A stretch of 64,000 bases of DNA from Acanthopleura granulata (taxonomy: Eukaryota; Mollusca; Polyplacophora; Chitonida; Chitonidae): positions 16,774,572 through 16,838,571 of the forward strand of contig JABBOT010000080.1 in assembly GCA_016165875.1 (NCBI GenBank), read 5' to 3'. The first letter of the stretch is position 1, and each line of letters opens with the position of its first letter. Position numbers and translations under genes: made by a program. The notes below the pieces were generated by a model, which worked only from the letters and a program-made list of their open reading frames with translations, ran no database searches and had not been told where the DNA came from. Positions 13,501 through 28,500 of the stretch are shown piece by piece.

Positions 13501-16500
13501 AAGATGGTCTGAGGAAGTTTCAGAACAGTGACGTTGTATTGGGGCTGAGTAGAAATGGAGGGAGGTCAGGCCACTGACTCATACAATCACTGCGAAGTTC
13601 AGGCTCGGCTCAGTTTGGAGTAGCCATGGTGGTCAGCTCCAATGCGAGCATAATGCCACTTAATACAGAGGGTGTCGGGGCAAGAACTTTGTTAATCCTT
13701 CTGGGATGAGCTAGATAGCAAGGGGTGAGAAACTTGGGGCCAAGTTATTGGAGTTAAACACTCGAGAGGAGGCTCCTTAATCAGAATGGATTCCTCGGCA
13801 AATGGACAGGAGGTGGAGAAGAGTCACTAGAAAAAAATGTAAAGTTTGGGAGACTTTGGGGTTAAGTCCGATTTCAATTGCGACAATGACTCATAACCTG
13901 TCACCAAGCCTATTGCTACTGATCACATTCACGTCAAGTTATACCAGCTCAGGACTGCTCTGTTCTTACTCCTAGTTTTTCCCAATTTTATTTTTAACTG
14001 AACATACATGATGGATACCCAGGATACATGTAGGAAGGAAGTCTTTAGTACAATACATTTCTCTGAAAGATAATCGGAATGCAGGCACAAGACATTAGCT
14101 AGCCAAAGTACTTTAGAGATACCAGAAAACACTGAAAACTTATGAGTTTTTTCTTCAGATTTCTTCAAAAATACTACCAAAATAGATGTGGATTACAAAA
14201 AAAAAAGCCCACAGGATCTGAATCATCTAATAAGATTCTTTGAATAAAAACCAACAACTCTGGTGTTCACTTCTTCCCAGAATGGGAACCTAGCAAATAT
14301 ACACTGACATGAATTTCATGAACTTAATGGTTAATGGTTGTATTAAGGGTAGTTTCACAAACACTATACAATATTGTTAACAGTCAACTATCAAAACTGC
14401 AGTATCATTATTATACTAGCTGGTTCATAACCACTAAAACTGCACTGTCATTATTTATCCAAACCACTAGTTCTGCAAGCCTGAACATTTCTGTTGCATT
14501 CACTTCACTGACATCCACCTTAAGCCACGCCAGCTGTAATGTTTACATGCACATCACTGTGACCAGAGCTGTTAATTCAAGATAATCCCTTAATCCCGGA
14601 CTACTTAAAAGGCTCTAAATTGTTTACCACAGTGTGAAGTGACTTTCTGAGTCTTAACCAAACACTCTCAGAGTGTGAAACATCATTCCACTATATACTT
14701 GCCCAGCCAGAGGTGCTTCCAAAAAAAAAGACCTTAGTAACCATGTTTGCTTGGAAATGTCACCCACAGAGGAACATTACCACTCGATTACAACATGTGA
14801 CCTTTGGTCTTACCCACTACCAGAGTGACTAAGGGGATGTGTCTAATTTCAATTAATTACCACATCCCTGTGGGACAGTATTTTCTCAATCAGCTTTCCC
14901 TATTTGTTTCCCCCTCGGCATCTGTCAATTGTAAAATGACAGATTGTTGTGTTATATTACATACGCCACATCAAACAGGGGACCAATTATCACAGGCCAT
15001 AGTCTGGGCAGGCCATGGCTGTCTGTCATGTGGTATAATAAATAGTTTTGTTGTCTAGGAAAAAAAATTAAGAATTCTCCAACTATTAAACCTTCAAATG
15101 AAAATCAGCATAACCCCAAAGGAAATCTTGACCACCAAGAAACCATGGCAACTAAATCCTGATTCATGCACCAAATGATGGACTGAATTCATCATTTCAT
15201 CCAACAAATAAAAGGAGCCATGTACATTCTGAAAATGAAAACAGCTCAGAAAGGCTGAATTTCATGTTCATGGAAATGAAGTTCTTCATTAAAGAAATCA
15301 AAGGCCTTGGAAGCTGATTCACCCAAAGTGGTGCTTTTTCAATGCAAATGGAACTTTCCAAACTGTCAACCAACATCACACATTTTACCAATCATAATAT
15401 AACATAAATCAATTTTCTTGTAAGTTGGTGAACTGCATGTCCCACACATTGGTTACAAATGTTCTCTCACATACATCATGGCATCTTGACTCATTTAGGT
15501 GCAAAAGGAATGAAGAGTAACCTTGTCAGTCAGGAGAAGGGGCTGGTGGTAGGACATGAGACAACTGTATGCATCCAAAATCTCAGAAGCCCCTGACTAT
15601 ATGATGAGGTCTAACACTGATATCTAGCTCTCACTGCTTGCACTATGCCGAATTAAACCTCTGTGTCTTAAAAGCAAGGTGAAACAATGAGGACTGAAAA
15701 AGTCTAAATTGCATTCCTAATTAATAAAAAAGATTGCAGTGCATTTTAACAGATGTTGTACGTTTCTTTGGATAATATGGAGACAAAATTTTCCAGTCCT
15801 TTCCACTTTACCTGCTGTGATGTCATGCATAAAGACATGGCTTCACTCAACACTGACATGTTTCCACAAATGACGCTGCCATAGCTTTGAAGACTCGACG
15901 TCATCCACGCATAGAAGCCTTACTCGATGTCACATCTGACTGATTTGACGTCATATAAAGAATGCTATCAAGGCACACAAGGATTCTGTTTTCAAGGAAT
16001 CTTCAGTTATATGGGTGTAATATCATTAGTCATTGTACCTCCTGAAGCATGACATAAGGTTTGTCCTGTAGGATTTCCTTCATATCATTTGAGCGCTTCT
16101 CCCCAGTTTCTATTATGACCTGAGTGACACTTTAAGCTTTAAGTCAGGGGGTTTATCAGGAACCTGGAAACACATGAAGCCTTAATATATCTAGATTCTG
16201 TTTCATTATTTCTGAAGAAATGTTACCCGCAACCCAAAACAGGTCACATGTCAACAAGTACAGTTCTTTGAAAATAATCCATCCTTTACAGAAATTAGTT
16301 GTTTGTGTCAAAGTACATGTAGCATGCTGGGTAAGACGGACTGCACTGACGTCACAGGCATTGAATTTTATATAAAACCCTCTTTCCAGACGTTAAAAAT
16401 AATGTGTACACGAGTTTGTATGATCAAACAGTATCATAAAGAGTGTCTACAGATTATCTGTCACATATGCCTTGCCCAACACCCCCTTTCCCCAACGCTC

Positions 16501-19500
16501 CCCCCCATTCCCATACACATAAAAATGGGAGAAAATTCAGGATGAAAAATGTTTAGAGTCAAACCTTGTCAATTTTTCCAGCAAATTGATTTCTTACAGT
16601 GCACTGTTGTTCAAGTCATCTCTGAGATGTATGGATTATTGCTCCACGAGATACCATGCTTTCGGATCACCTTTTTTTATCTTAAGATTGCCAACATCTG
16701 GAGAAATACATGATTAATGCAAAAGTATTTAGCAAAAAAATTTCATAAGACCCATACTAGCTGTAAGTCAACCAAAAATGTGGTTACTGGTAAACTGCTT
16801 GAATACATGTAGGTTTCCAGTCAACTGTTAAGAACACTACTGGAGTGGTAAAAGTGCTAGAGGAATATTTTGTCTTGTATAACACACAAAACTGAGACAA
16901 ACTAGAAACCACTTAGCAGTCAAGGCATGATCAATGGATGTGACTATCTGCTATGTCCTTTTTTTTTTGATTCGCTTTGAGGTTTTTCCCAGAGTTTGAC
17001 TATGGAAATTCCAGTGTGGGCCAAATGTTGACCAAGACCAGTACCGTGCACAGTCCTCAACTCTTCAAACCTGATCACAAGACATTTCCAAACCGTGGAG
17101 GGTTCGTTTTTCTGAACTGTTCAGTGTTAGACTCTACTTTTTATAGCTGTCAGATGTAGTGGATCAAAGACGTGCTGGTCTCATGGAAAGTGGGTTAGCC
17201 AACAAAGATTAAAGAATCACTGGCTTAGTCATCCAATACAAACTCAAACTTCTGATGGGTTTCAGGGTGAAAAAATTGATGGACAAATACATGCAGGTTT
17301 ATATACAATACACTGATACCAAACACATAGAGGCGAGGCCGAAGACCGGGCCGAGCGAAGAGAGGCCTATAGGTATCAACCGTATCCTGTAAGTTTATTT
17401 GGACGTGGTCTTGTTGTAGCTCAGTAAAAATGGCTGCCGATAAGTCTGGCGTCTATTTGCCTTCAGAAATGCATCATGGAAAAAAAAAACAAACAGAAAA
17501 AGTGTCAAACGCCCCAGAATCTAAAATGTATCAGCACGGAATGCTTTTGATTTTCACTGCCTTATGACACAAAATCATCACTACTCATCATCACCTTAAG
17601 TAGCGCTTTTGTTCTTTGAGGCTTATACTCTACCGAAGTTGGTGTAAGACGCGGAGAGGTGACCCGTCAAACCCGTAACAGCCGGACCTTGTAATGTCAT
17701 TTTCCTTTTCCTGACTCATCGTAATGGCATCACGATAAAGACAGCGTGACATCAGACATTAAAATTCGATACATCGTAACACTGTGGACGTTGCAGTACA
17801 ATTAATTTTTGGCTCATTTAAATTACTGGTAGAAAGATTGGAGAACTGCACCACATGTAGCAACATCTGAAAAATTGTTTGCTTCAGTACTGTTTCAGGG
17901 CTTAAACATAGATCAGTACTTATTATCATTACACTACCTTCAGTTTCACGCTTTGCCTATTTCATGTTGGAAAACTTTTGGCATGTCACATTTTTTTTCC
18001 AAAATACAAATAATAATAATTCATTAACCTTTAAATGAAAATGTATGATCACCAATCTCATCGTGTTACCAGATCTATTCAGTTAGTATGCTAAGAATCA
18101 ATGAATCATTTTGGCCTTTTGTAACATCCGTATTATAACAGCCTTTAATATCAGCGAGTTATGTCAAAGGAAAAGAAGTGAAAAACACCTTATTCGTCTG
18201 TCTATAAATTTAAAAACAGACTTAATTATCTTTAATTCTAACAAAGAAAATCAAACAATCATCAGTATTTCAACTGGCCTCAAAGAACTCTCACACTACC
18301 ACTGAATTACACGTAGTTGGTGATTATTCATCAAATCATTTTGAAACTACCAAAGTGTTAACATAAACAGCCATAAAAATGGCACCGCACACAATGACAA
18401 ATGTACTTGTGACAGCAGCCGTTGAGTTGCTTGGTCAGAGAAGTCACTCCCTGTTGGGAGTCATTCTTTTCCACTGGCTTCACGTATGACATCATGGTAT
18501 TCAATACCTCCTTCTCATGCATGAAACCACTGGAAAAGAACCCTTCACCCTCTCTGTAATTACCCAGAATCAGTTGGATACCTGGTCAGACTTTTTCGGT
18601 CAGGCGCTTGTAAATGACTTCTGCTTACTCACCTGTCTTTCAATAAGAGAGTTTTGGTCAGCATGGGATTCTGGTCAGCCTGGTGTTTCAGGTAATCTAA
18701 TAGGACTGGTCAGGGACACTTGAGCTGGCTTACTGTCTGGTCATGAGGCTTGAAGCATCAAGTGCAGTGTGCTCAAGAAATTACCAAATCAATTTCATAG
18801 CCTTGGAAATTAATTCCATCAGCATCTAAACTTCTGCAACATTAAGCTGTTTACAATGCAGTAGTATGCCTACCAGCTGGCAACCCCAAGGCAAAGGGTA
18901 ACAGAGTATAAGGCGAATGAGTCAGCCCATCAAATTAATTAAGCAGTGTGTTTTGTACTGAGGAAATTCACTAAAATCCTGCTGGTGTGGTTGGGGTGGG
19001 ACAACTGGCCTCGGCGCAGGTACACCTCTGCCATTGACCAGAGACTTCCCGAGGACAAATCACGATTCTAAGGATGAAAAGCTTGAAGTGCTTGTACATG
19101 ATTGAGCCTGAATTAAGCCTGTATAGATAGGCTGGACCTCTTTTCTCCGGACAACATAACCAAATATTTGTCTTCTGTTCAGACTGAAGAGAGAGCCAGT
19201 CTCCAGAGGTTTGACTTAATTCCTGCAGGACACTGCTTCCATCTTCCTTGGACTGTTCCTTCTGAATGCTTTTCATGTTGTCTTTGTGCCTCATTTTAGC
19301 TTGAGGAGTACTATGGCTAGTACAGATTTAGCCCTTAGTGAATTGTAGTTTTGGCCCTATTCTGGTCTCCGCCAATTACAGTTCCACCAAATTTCGGACG
19401 GCCACGACTATAGTTAGACCAGATTTACGTCTAGGAAACTTGTACCTAGACTAAATTTCCATCACGAAGAATTAACAAATACGTCTGACTCGATTTTTAT

Positions 19501-22500
19501 TTAAGAGAACTATAATTAGAATCTTTGGTGTAGATAAATTCTAGATATACATAAAATTATTTGTATGACTGCGAGGTTTGCATCCAAAAAAAAAAAACCT
19601 GGTGGCAAGCATAATTAGTTATCAGTCTCTATCCTGTGTGCTATTTATTTTTTTTTAAATGTGTACAGGCGAAAACTTGTGTTTATTTCTAATGTTTTTG
19701 TTCCCAAATTACAATAATTTGGGACTAATTAAGCTTAAAGAAGAAAGTAGCTATGTAAATGACTAGTTACACACCCACTTAACCAATAATAAGTGGTGTT
19801 TTTTACTCACAGGATGTCCACTCAGCCTCAAGCAGATGACAGATTTGCCACATTATGACATCACCTTCCATTCCACAGCCCAATCTGCTTCCACGACAAA
19901 CTTAAAATTTAACCGAATTTTCTGATAATAATCATTCAATTTCATACAATTTCCTGAAAAATAACATCTTGAAATTCCCAAGAAAGATTAGGTATGCAAA
20001 CACGTTATACTCAAGGGATGAGAGTGACCTCTTATCTTGACCTTTGCAGACAAATGGGGAAGAATTCAGCCCAGAGTCTCCGTCCTCTCAAAGTGTAGTT
20101 TTTCAAAAGACAACAGCCGGATGCTTAACGCGCTTTAAATTGGGGCAATAAATTTAGGGACTTCATTAACAAAGATGCTGCAGCGACAGCACAGGGACAT
20201 GTCGCCGCATTCGGTTGCTGTGACAATGACAGAGACGAATGTCATCAGGGGGCGCAAAGACGAGATAACCACTCGTCAATTTGACGCAAGCCGAATATTA
20301 ACACTGACTTGCGACAAGGCAAATTTCATTCAGGCCCTGACAAAGGTTTCCATTGAAAAAAACTGGGCGGAAAAAAGTTGTGTGTCTTCTGGGGGCCGAC
20401 ATAGCAGGTTGGTAACAGTTTAATGAATATCAAATGAGGTCAGAGTGTGGGCACATTAATTTCCCTTTTGCTGGAAAATGAGAATCAAAATCAACAATAA
20501 GCCAAGAGACAAACTCTGGGGACTGTTCTAGAGTCCATTAAAGCAGATTACAGGATTTGCTGGGATTAAGAAGGCTTAATCCAGAAATGGCTTGTTGATG
20601 ATAAATGATAACCGCACACAACTGAACTGACATTTCAAAATTTGGGCCAGTTGCCCCACATACATGACATGCATGCTTTCATCCACAGAGATTATGGTAA
20701 AGTTAGACTGATCAAACATTAATGTATCCATAACATCCAGTGAACATATTTAGGTGGGAGAACAGAAACCAAGGGCCAGTTCAGTTCCAGCGTTTTGAAT
20801 ACTGCACAAATACATTAAATGATGACAATGGGGGCAAAATATTAAGACCTTAATCTCACCTGCAGAGGTTTTCATACACAGGAAATATTGATAACGTTTC
20901 CCAATCAACTTCTTTGAGATCTGCACGTCAATTTTCTTGCTCTTGTCATAAGCAAGGGCTAAACAATCCACACCACTGATACCTAAGAACTTCATTATTA
21001 TTTTCCACACCACACAGCAACTAGTAACTCTGAAATCCTGGCATTACCTCTAAATCACACTCAACCTGGTATCACCCTCTCCACCATCACACTATGATCG
21101 TAGATTTACACGTACCATTTCACTTGGTTTTTTATTCTCCCCAAATTTAAGAGGCCTATGAAAGTCATCAAAAAATGAACTAATATGACAATGCCGAATG
21201 AAAATGTGGGACTTTAATAAGAAATAATGGTCCATTTTGAGCCAGAATAATGGGCACTTTGGCTCAGTTATCGCTAGCCTTCTCTACGGCTATTTACAGG
21301 TGAGTAGTCAGGGTTCCCTCAGAATCAATCGTCGTGGAATTGGCTGCAATCCATTAAAGTGGCTGTGATGAAATCGACCAATAAGAAACAATTGGCCTGG
21401 CACGGACAGCGGCGATAAATACTCGGTGGGGCTTTATCGAAGTTGAGAGGGAATAAACGGGCAAGTTTAGTGGAAGAATCCCAGGAAGGAAAGTCGCTGT
21501 GCGACACCTATATCGCTTGGATCTGACAGTTTTGGGCACAGAAATGCCCCGTCTATTAAAGAAGTGCCTCCTAAGTCTGGTAAGGCTGTGTGCCCTGTCC
21601 GTTTGATGTATGGCCCCATGGATCGATCTCCGCGATGGAGCCTGATAGCGGGAGCCCAGCGCCCCTCAATGCTGCTCCCTTCACTTAGACATTTAGCAGC
21701 CCTGGCCCCCTCTGTCACACCGCGCCTTCAGCACCATCTATTATTTTGGATAGCGATCAGTTATTGGATTTTCTCCCTTGCCGACCGGAGCGCATCAAAT
21801 TGGACCCCCTTTGTACAGTTAATTTTGTTGGCAATTTCTTTTTCACCCTGTCTGTCAATCGTGGAAGGCAGATTACAAACTTCAGGCAGAGAAACGGACT
21901 TGACTGTATACAGGGACCTCTAACCTATCAACTTGAGGGAAAATGCTTGCAAATGTTCTTACAATGCTTTCTTCCGGTATGATCTCAGAATGTACAATAA
22001 TGTTATGTGTACCAAATAGAAAAATACATTTCAGATGGGTATTTTATGCTTGCTACACATCCCTAAGGCACACTTTCAAATATGAAAACATGTACATGTA
22101 TAACATGCAAGCTTAAAACTGATACCAAAAAGAAATCTTCTGATACGGTCGTATTCCCTTGACAGAAAACAATGGTGAACATTGCATTGTAATTGTCATA
22201 GACTGCCATCGAACTGTTATGTATTTATTACTATTTTATCATTATAATGTATTGTCCTAATATTTGGTAATACAGACGCAAGAATGGACTGGTACATGTA
22301 TGTACACTTTCAGCTGTGCAGTAATTGCATCTCAAAATGTACGAGTTGCACCTAGTCACCTGGGTACCACTCTTCAGGTTTAGAATGTTATTATGACTGC
22401 ATATAGTTTTATGGGATTTTTCACCAACTAATCCCCCGTGCTTTTCAAGCTGTAACACAGTAGTGGGTTAAAAATGACATGAAGCACTTCTAATTTTATG

Positions 22501-25500
22501 TGATTTTTTGTGACCTAAAGTTAAGTTTGCCTTACGCTGAACATTTTGCCTAATTCTGAAAGTTGTTTTGGTCTTAGACAGGTGTTTTGAGGATATTTGG
22601 AATGGTGGGATGATATTCTGCTGGAAAATTCTAATATTCAGCCACAGAAGGAATATTTTGGGCATTTGGTGGCGTCTAAAAATGCAACGTTTCGGCTGAA
22701 ACTTTAAAGTGATTTAGGTGGCACAGTAATGTTATTATTCATAGAAAATTTAGTTAGTTATTTACTTATCTGATTGGTGTTTCATGCCATACTCAAGAAT
22801 ATTTCACTTATACGACAGCTGCCAGCATTATGGTGGGAGGAAACCGGGCAGAGCCACAACCATCTGCAGGTGGCTGGCAAACCTTCCCTGAGGAAGCCAG
22901 CATGAGCTGGACTTGAACTCAAAGTGACCGCATTGGTGGGAGGCTTCTGGGTCACTGTGCTGCGCTAGCGCGCTACCCGACTGAGCCAGGAGTTCACAGA
23001 AAATTCAATGAAATTACACATTTGGGCTTTTCAGAGTAAAATTAACCTTACATGTACTACAGGAATGGCAAAGTATTCAATCAAACTGGTATTACTGTTC
23101 ACTGGATTCCAGTTACCAGTGTTACATACAACAGGCATCAACTGCACTCAACTTGACCTTCACGATGTCGTTTGTTCCAAAAAGGTGTACATATATTAAC
23201 CTGTGCATTTAAAGACATGTCAAGTTTTACAGCAGATTTCTACCCTTTATACCAGCTACAGTCATCTGCACTGATCTGACTAAATGCCTCTGTGCTTGAT
23301 TCAGCATTTGCATCACTGCACACAGCTCACTAAATCTTCATACATCACTAAACGGGACAACCAATATTAACAGTCATCCATCTCAAAGGAACTCTCTTGG
23401 GCACAGAGGCAGGAAAACACATCCGTGACCAGAACATCAACATATCACAGGTTTGCTTAAAACCTAAAGGCCAACCAAGAAGCAATAAAGCATCTTGAAG
23501 CTGACAACACAGGTTTATAAGAGCAGGGATTTATTAGAGGGTCAAACAACTTGGATCAATCTTGAAGTTTGTCCATTTGAAAACAACAGCACCAAGCTGC
23601 ATATCAGATTGGAAATTGTTGAAAGACTTATGTTCTCTCTCTTCCAAGATCCCACTTCCAACCATTCTGGAGAACGATACAAGCAAGGAGCAAACAACAA
23701 ACTAGCAAAACTATTTCATTTAATATCACAAAAATCCTGTATGTCAACAGGAAACCTATTCATATTAGAAAGCTACATTCATAATAAGACAGATAACCAA
23801 ACTTTTGAGTCTGCATTTATAACTCAGGCAGAGGTTTACAAAAGTTTGCGTAATGTGGATGTGAAGAAATCCACTGGGCTCAATAGGCTAACTGCGACAT
23901 TCATAGTCCAATTATTAACCTTTACTTTTAATCAGTCTGTTGGGGCAGGTATTTTTCTTGGTGAACCCAAACATGTTTGCAAAAGACATCTTGTGATAAT
24001 TACCGCCCGATTTCCATCTTACTGACGCTCTGAAAGGTTTCAGAAAGACACACTCCTACCAAAGCGTCGTCTTTTCTCAGTGACAAAAAAGACAAAATGC
24101 ATGAAAATCGGCTCTCAGCATAGCTAGAAAACTGACCTACAAATTGATGGAAACAATATTAAAAATGTTACTGAAGCAAGACTCCTTGGCGTCACTACTG
24201 ACTCCACCTTCACACGGGATAAACACATTCAACACTTGTGTCGCCAGGTATATTCAAGGTCACACTCTTACAATTTTACAATGCATACATTCTTTCTCTG
24301 TTGGACTACTGCTCCGCTGTTTAGGGCTCTGCTTCTAAAGAGTTACTTGACAGCCTCTTACAACTACAGAGACGTGCAGCATGAGTGATTCTTGATGCTC
24401 CATACACCACACCAAGCAGCGAGATGCTTGAAAAAATTGAAATGGATGACAATATGAACACACTGAATATCGAAAGGCGATATAGGTATTCAAATATTTG
24501 AATGATCTCTCACCACCATATTTATCAACTCCGTTTGTCTCAACAGTTTCAGTTTACCAAAAATCACTTAGATCAACATGTTCAAAAGGTCTTTTAGTCC
24601 CTAAACCTAACAAAGAAATGTTCAAGAATTCTTTCTGTTGCTGAGGTGTGACCCTCTGGAACAAACTGCCATGTCTGTCAAAAAATCACCTGATTATATC
24701 ATACAGCATATCTACATATCATCACTAACATTCATAACCTCTGAATGTATTTCATGTATAAAATGAAACTTGCTTTCCTAAACAAGGCACATGTATTCCA
24801 ACACATTCACACACCATTCCACAAGCTTCTCTCTGCATCTTCCTATGTTTAGCCTATGTCCTCCACTATCCAAACAACAGAGTCATACAGCCACTGTGTA
24901 CAACTTTGCATGGAGTTGCGGTATGTGACCTGAAATTCCATTAATGGCTAAATTAATCATTTCACGTGCTTCTGAGAGTTCTGTTTATCTGAGAGAGGTG
25001 GTTTGTTCTGAAACAAGGATAATATCCTAATGGGAAAATGTAAGTTTCAGACACAAAAGTAATACTTTTGTGTTAATACTAATAGAAATACTTTTGGGGG
25101 CGAATTTTTAGATTAAATACAGTATTTGAGTTACTTTTCAGCTATCACCTTTCAGCTTTCTGAGTGGAGAAAACCTTGCTGCACTGGGGGAAGGAGGATG
25201 CTTGAGCACAGGCTGGGGGAGCGATGGCCCTCTGCTTCGCAATATTACAACTATCAGTGTATGATTAGATACAAATTTTGGTGCCTTACTTGGCAGGTCT
25301 CCCCCACTTGCATGGATAACTACTGTTTATAAAGCTACTATAATTGTAGACAGTTTCATGACCATACACAAATTTGATTCATGTACTTTGGCTGTTTTTC
25401 CTTCCCGACAAAAGATTGCTGGTGAAGGAAAGGCTCAAGAACATCTTTATTATATTTGCTACAATCAAATAAGACGTCGTCTGAGACTGAGTCTCCTGTT

Positions 25501-28500
25501 GGTCACCCTAATCACTTCTTCTGGCCGATGATACGTCGTCTTGTTCAAGCACGGGCCATCTACGGAGGCCCGATATTCAAACTGGTCGGCATTTAAGCAA
25601 ATGTAATTTGTCAGATTCTGTGGCATAATCCCCCTAGTAATTAGGGTCGTGATTCCGACACTCTGCAAGGATAAACGGCAAATGACCGATTCACAGTCAA
25701 GTAGGGAGGAGAAGAAATCGAAGCAGCAGCAGCCCCAGCTACGCCAGCGTCTGGGCCTGCTAAGATTACTTACGTGACTGACAGAAAAGAGAATGGAGAA
25801 TTCACTTAAAGCGCTCCTTTCTGCCAAAGGTGAGTTGAAAACCTGCTGGCCCGGAAATGCTTAAATCCTCCACATTATTGCTACGGGCGTGTTTTAATTT
25901 GGAAGCTACAAGGGGCTAGCGCGATATCCACACCTTTAAGGCTGGGACGGTGCATGTTTTGCACAGCCCTCTACAGCTTACGATACTGTCTTCACTTGAC
26001 GAAATCAACCCTCCCGGTGGATATTCCCAGCAAAACAGGAAATTGGAAATCGGATCTGTGGCCGTTGCCTTCAGATCAGGTCATGACTAGAATTGGCCCA
26101 GCAGCGCTGCTTCACAAGGGCAGGGTTATCCCAAGGAAGGATTAAATACACTCCAAGTCCGATGTTTCAATTAGCTGAATCCAACTAACAGACTTAGGTC
26201 ATACATTTACATCAACACATGGAGGGATCTGTTAAAATAAACAATAATGTTATAAGATTTTCTTGCATTCACTCCGCTGAAAAGATCCAATAGATGGTTG
26301 TAATGTAAATATAGAAATCATTCCAGAATCAGTCATTTCTCAACAGACTACACGTACACTTAATACAGGACATGACCATGTTAACAGGATTACATGATGG
26401 CCTCTGCAACAAAACTACAGACAGAATCCCAGCACAAAACAGGGCTTCATTATCTTTGGGCCTCGTCAAATATTAAACGAAAAGTTCCCATTGAGCACCT
26501 TTACATAATACTTGATGATTATTCAAATCACCAGTAAACGACACACAAATTATTTCAAATTACTCTCCAATTGTTTATTTTCATACATCTTTCTTGACAT
26601 TCACAGCAAGTACATCATTAAGTAAAGCTATTTCCACCTTTCCATCAGTTCTAGAACTGACGAATCAACATTCCTTTTCATTAAGTGGAAGTCAATTACA
26701 GGCATGTCAATAGAAGAGCAAATCTTCTTAGGCTTTACCTTGAGACACACTCTGGGGGGCACTTTTCTTACGCAAAGATAAACAAATTTGAGCTCTCTGA
26801 CATGAGTTGATGAATGTAAGCATTTATAAAGCACTCCCGAGAATGCCATTAAACATCCTCTTGCCTCAATCCTGGTTTTTCAAAATTCTAGCTGCACACC
26901 TAGGCCACATACATCCCGGGGAACTTGTCGCCGTACTTATCACTTCGAAATGTGTAAACATGAGTTTCAAGGACACAATTTAAGCCAGTTCTCCCTGGCT
27001 TTTGAAGTTTTGAAGTGACCGGTTTGTCAGGTAATTGATGAAGTGGGATGATTTACTCCAATTTCCACTCATAAACCTGACCACTTCTGTATATCACGGA
27101 AAAGCATGCATCACCAAATCAAGGAAATAAATGGAAATATGTGCACAATCCAGCATTAATAAAAAAGTGTTATATTTAAATCCCGTTCATCTGTAAGAAT
27201 GATGCTCTGTTGGCACAGAACAGGTGTTATGGGGTACGCCTGAAGTAATATCAAATTATAACACACAGTTGTGTTTTCAAAGTGGATTGCAAATCATCTT
27301 TAAAAAGCATTTCCCTTCAAATAAAGAAAACATCTTTTCATCAAGATTTATTGTAGCTAATTGTATTTGTGATCACTGTAGCATGTCAACCAGCTAGTAT
27401 TATCCTATCAGAGAGAGTAAAAGTTTAGGTTTTTCTTGGTCCATCTTGAAACAACAGATCAATACAGGGAAAACCTCCGGAATTGATTTTGTTCGCCTTC
27501 TGTTGTTTTTCTTTCTCCCTAGTGTCCAGGACTAAAAACAAGAGGGGTGAGGCAATATGTGGCAGAGATTTGGCCCAGAGTAAACAACACCATGACTTGA
27601 CAGCTGTGCCAAAACACACTTTTTCCCAATTGTATGGGACTCCTTGAAATGATCATGCCTTGGAGGCATGCCTCATTCTCAGAAGTTTGATTTACATACT
27701 TGCCAATGACGTAACTCGTATAGTTAATGTAGTGCAGGTCCTATGGAACTACATGTAAGACTGGCTTGATTTATTCTATTACTTGATTGGTATATAATGT
27801 TATTAAAATCCTCAAAATCTTTGCACTTCAATATATATATACCATTGCAGCCAGTTGTATAGGTAGAGGAAACCAAAATACCCAGAGTATAATTGAAACC
27901 ACAAGATTCTGGCTTGTTGATGGCAAACTTTACCACACCACAAGACAGATTATATTGGAGGAAAAGCATGCTGTCTCCAGCTAACTTAATGTAAATATAA
28001 GATCATGAAAGACAGCATCCTTGACCCCGTCTTGCCACCAAAGAAGCAAACTGACTCTATGGTGTTTAAATACAAGCATTTTCTAATCATACATCCATAC
28101 AAGTATTAGAAAGTTTCTTCTTGGGCACTGGGTGTCGAAAGAGATCGACATAATGTTTTCAGCTCGGCACCACATAAATGTAATAGCATATACAGTTATT
28201 GGATACTACATCTGGAATGGACAACGATATCTACTGTAGGCCTGATTCTACTTAAACAGAATATCAGGCTGTTCAGGCCTCCCAACTGTATTCTGACACA
28301 GATGTGCCCATCAGGGATCGCATTAGGAGCTGCTAGACACACTGAACAGACTGCAACATTCTACATGTAGCTCTGTTCTGAGGATGCCCCAGGGGGTTTT
28401 ACAGAGAATAAACCTGACCAATAAAAAATATAGATATTTCAGCTGATAGTCAAAGTTTTGAATTGCCAAATTTCAATTTTTTTTCAGATCACTTTTTACA

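Noticed and set aside
21564..21923. 119-codon plus-strand frame in the GC-raised block
   Set aside because: Overlaps other open frames on both strands and shows no domain; better explained by composition.
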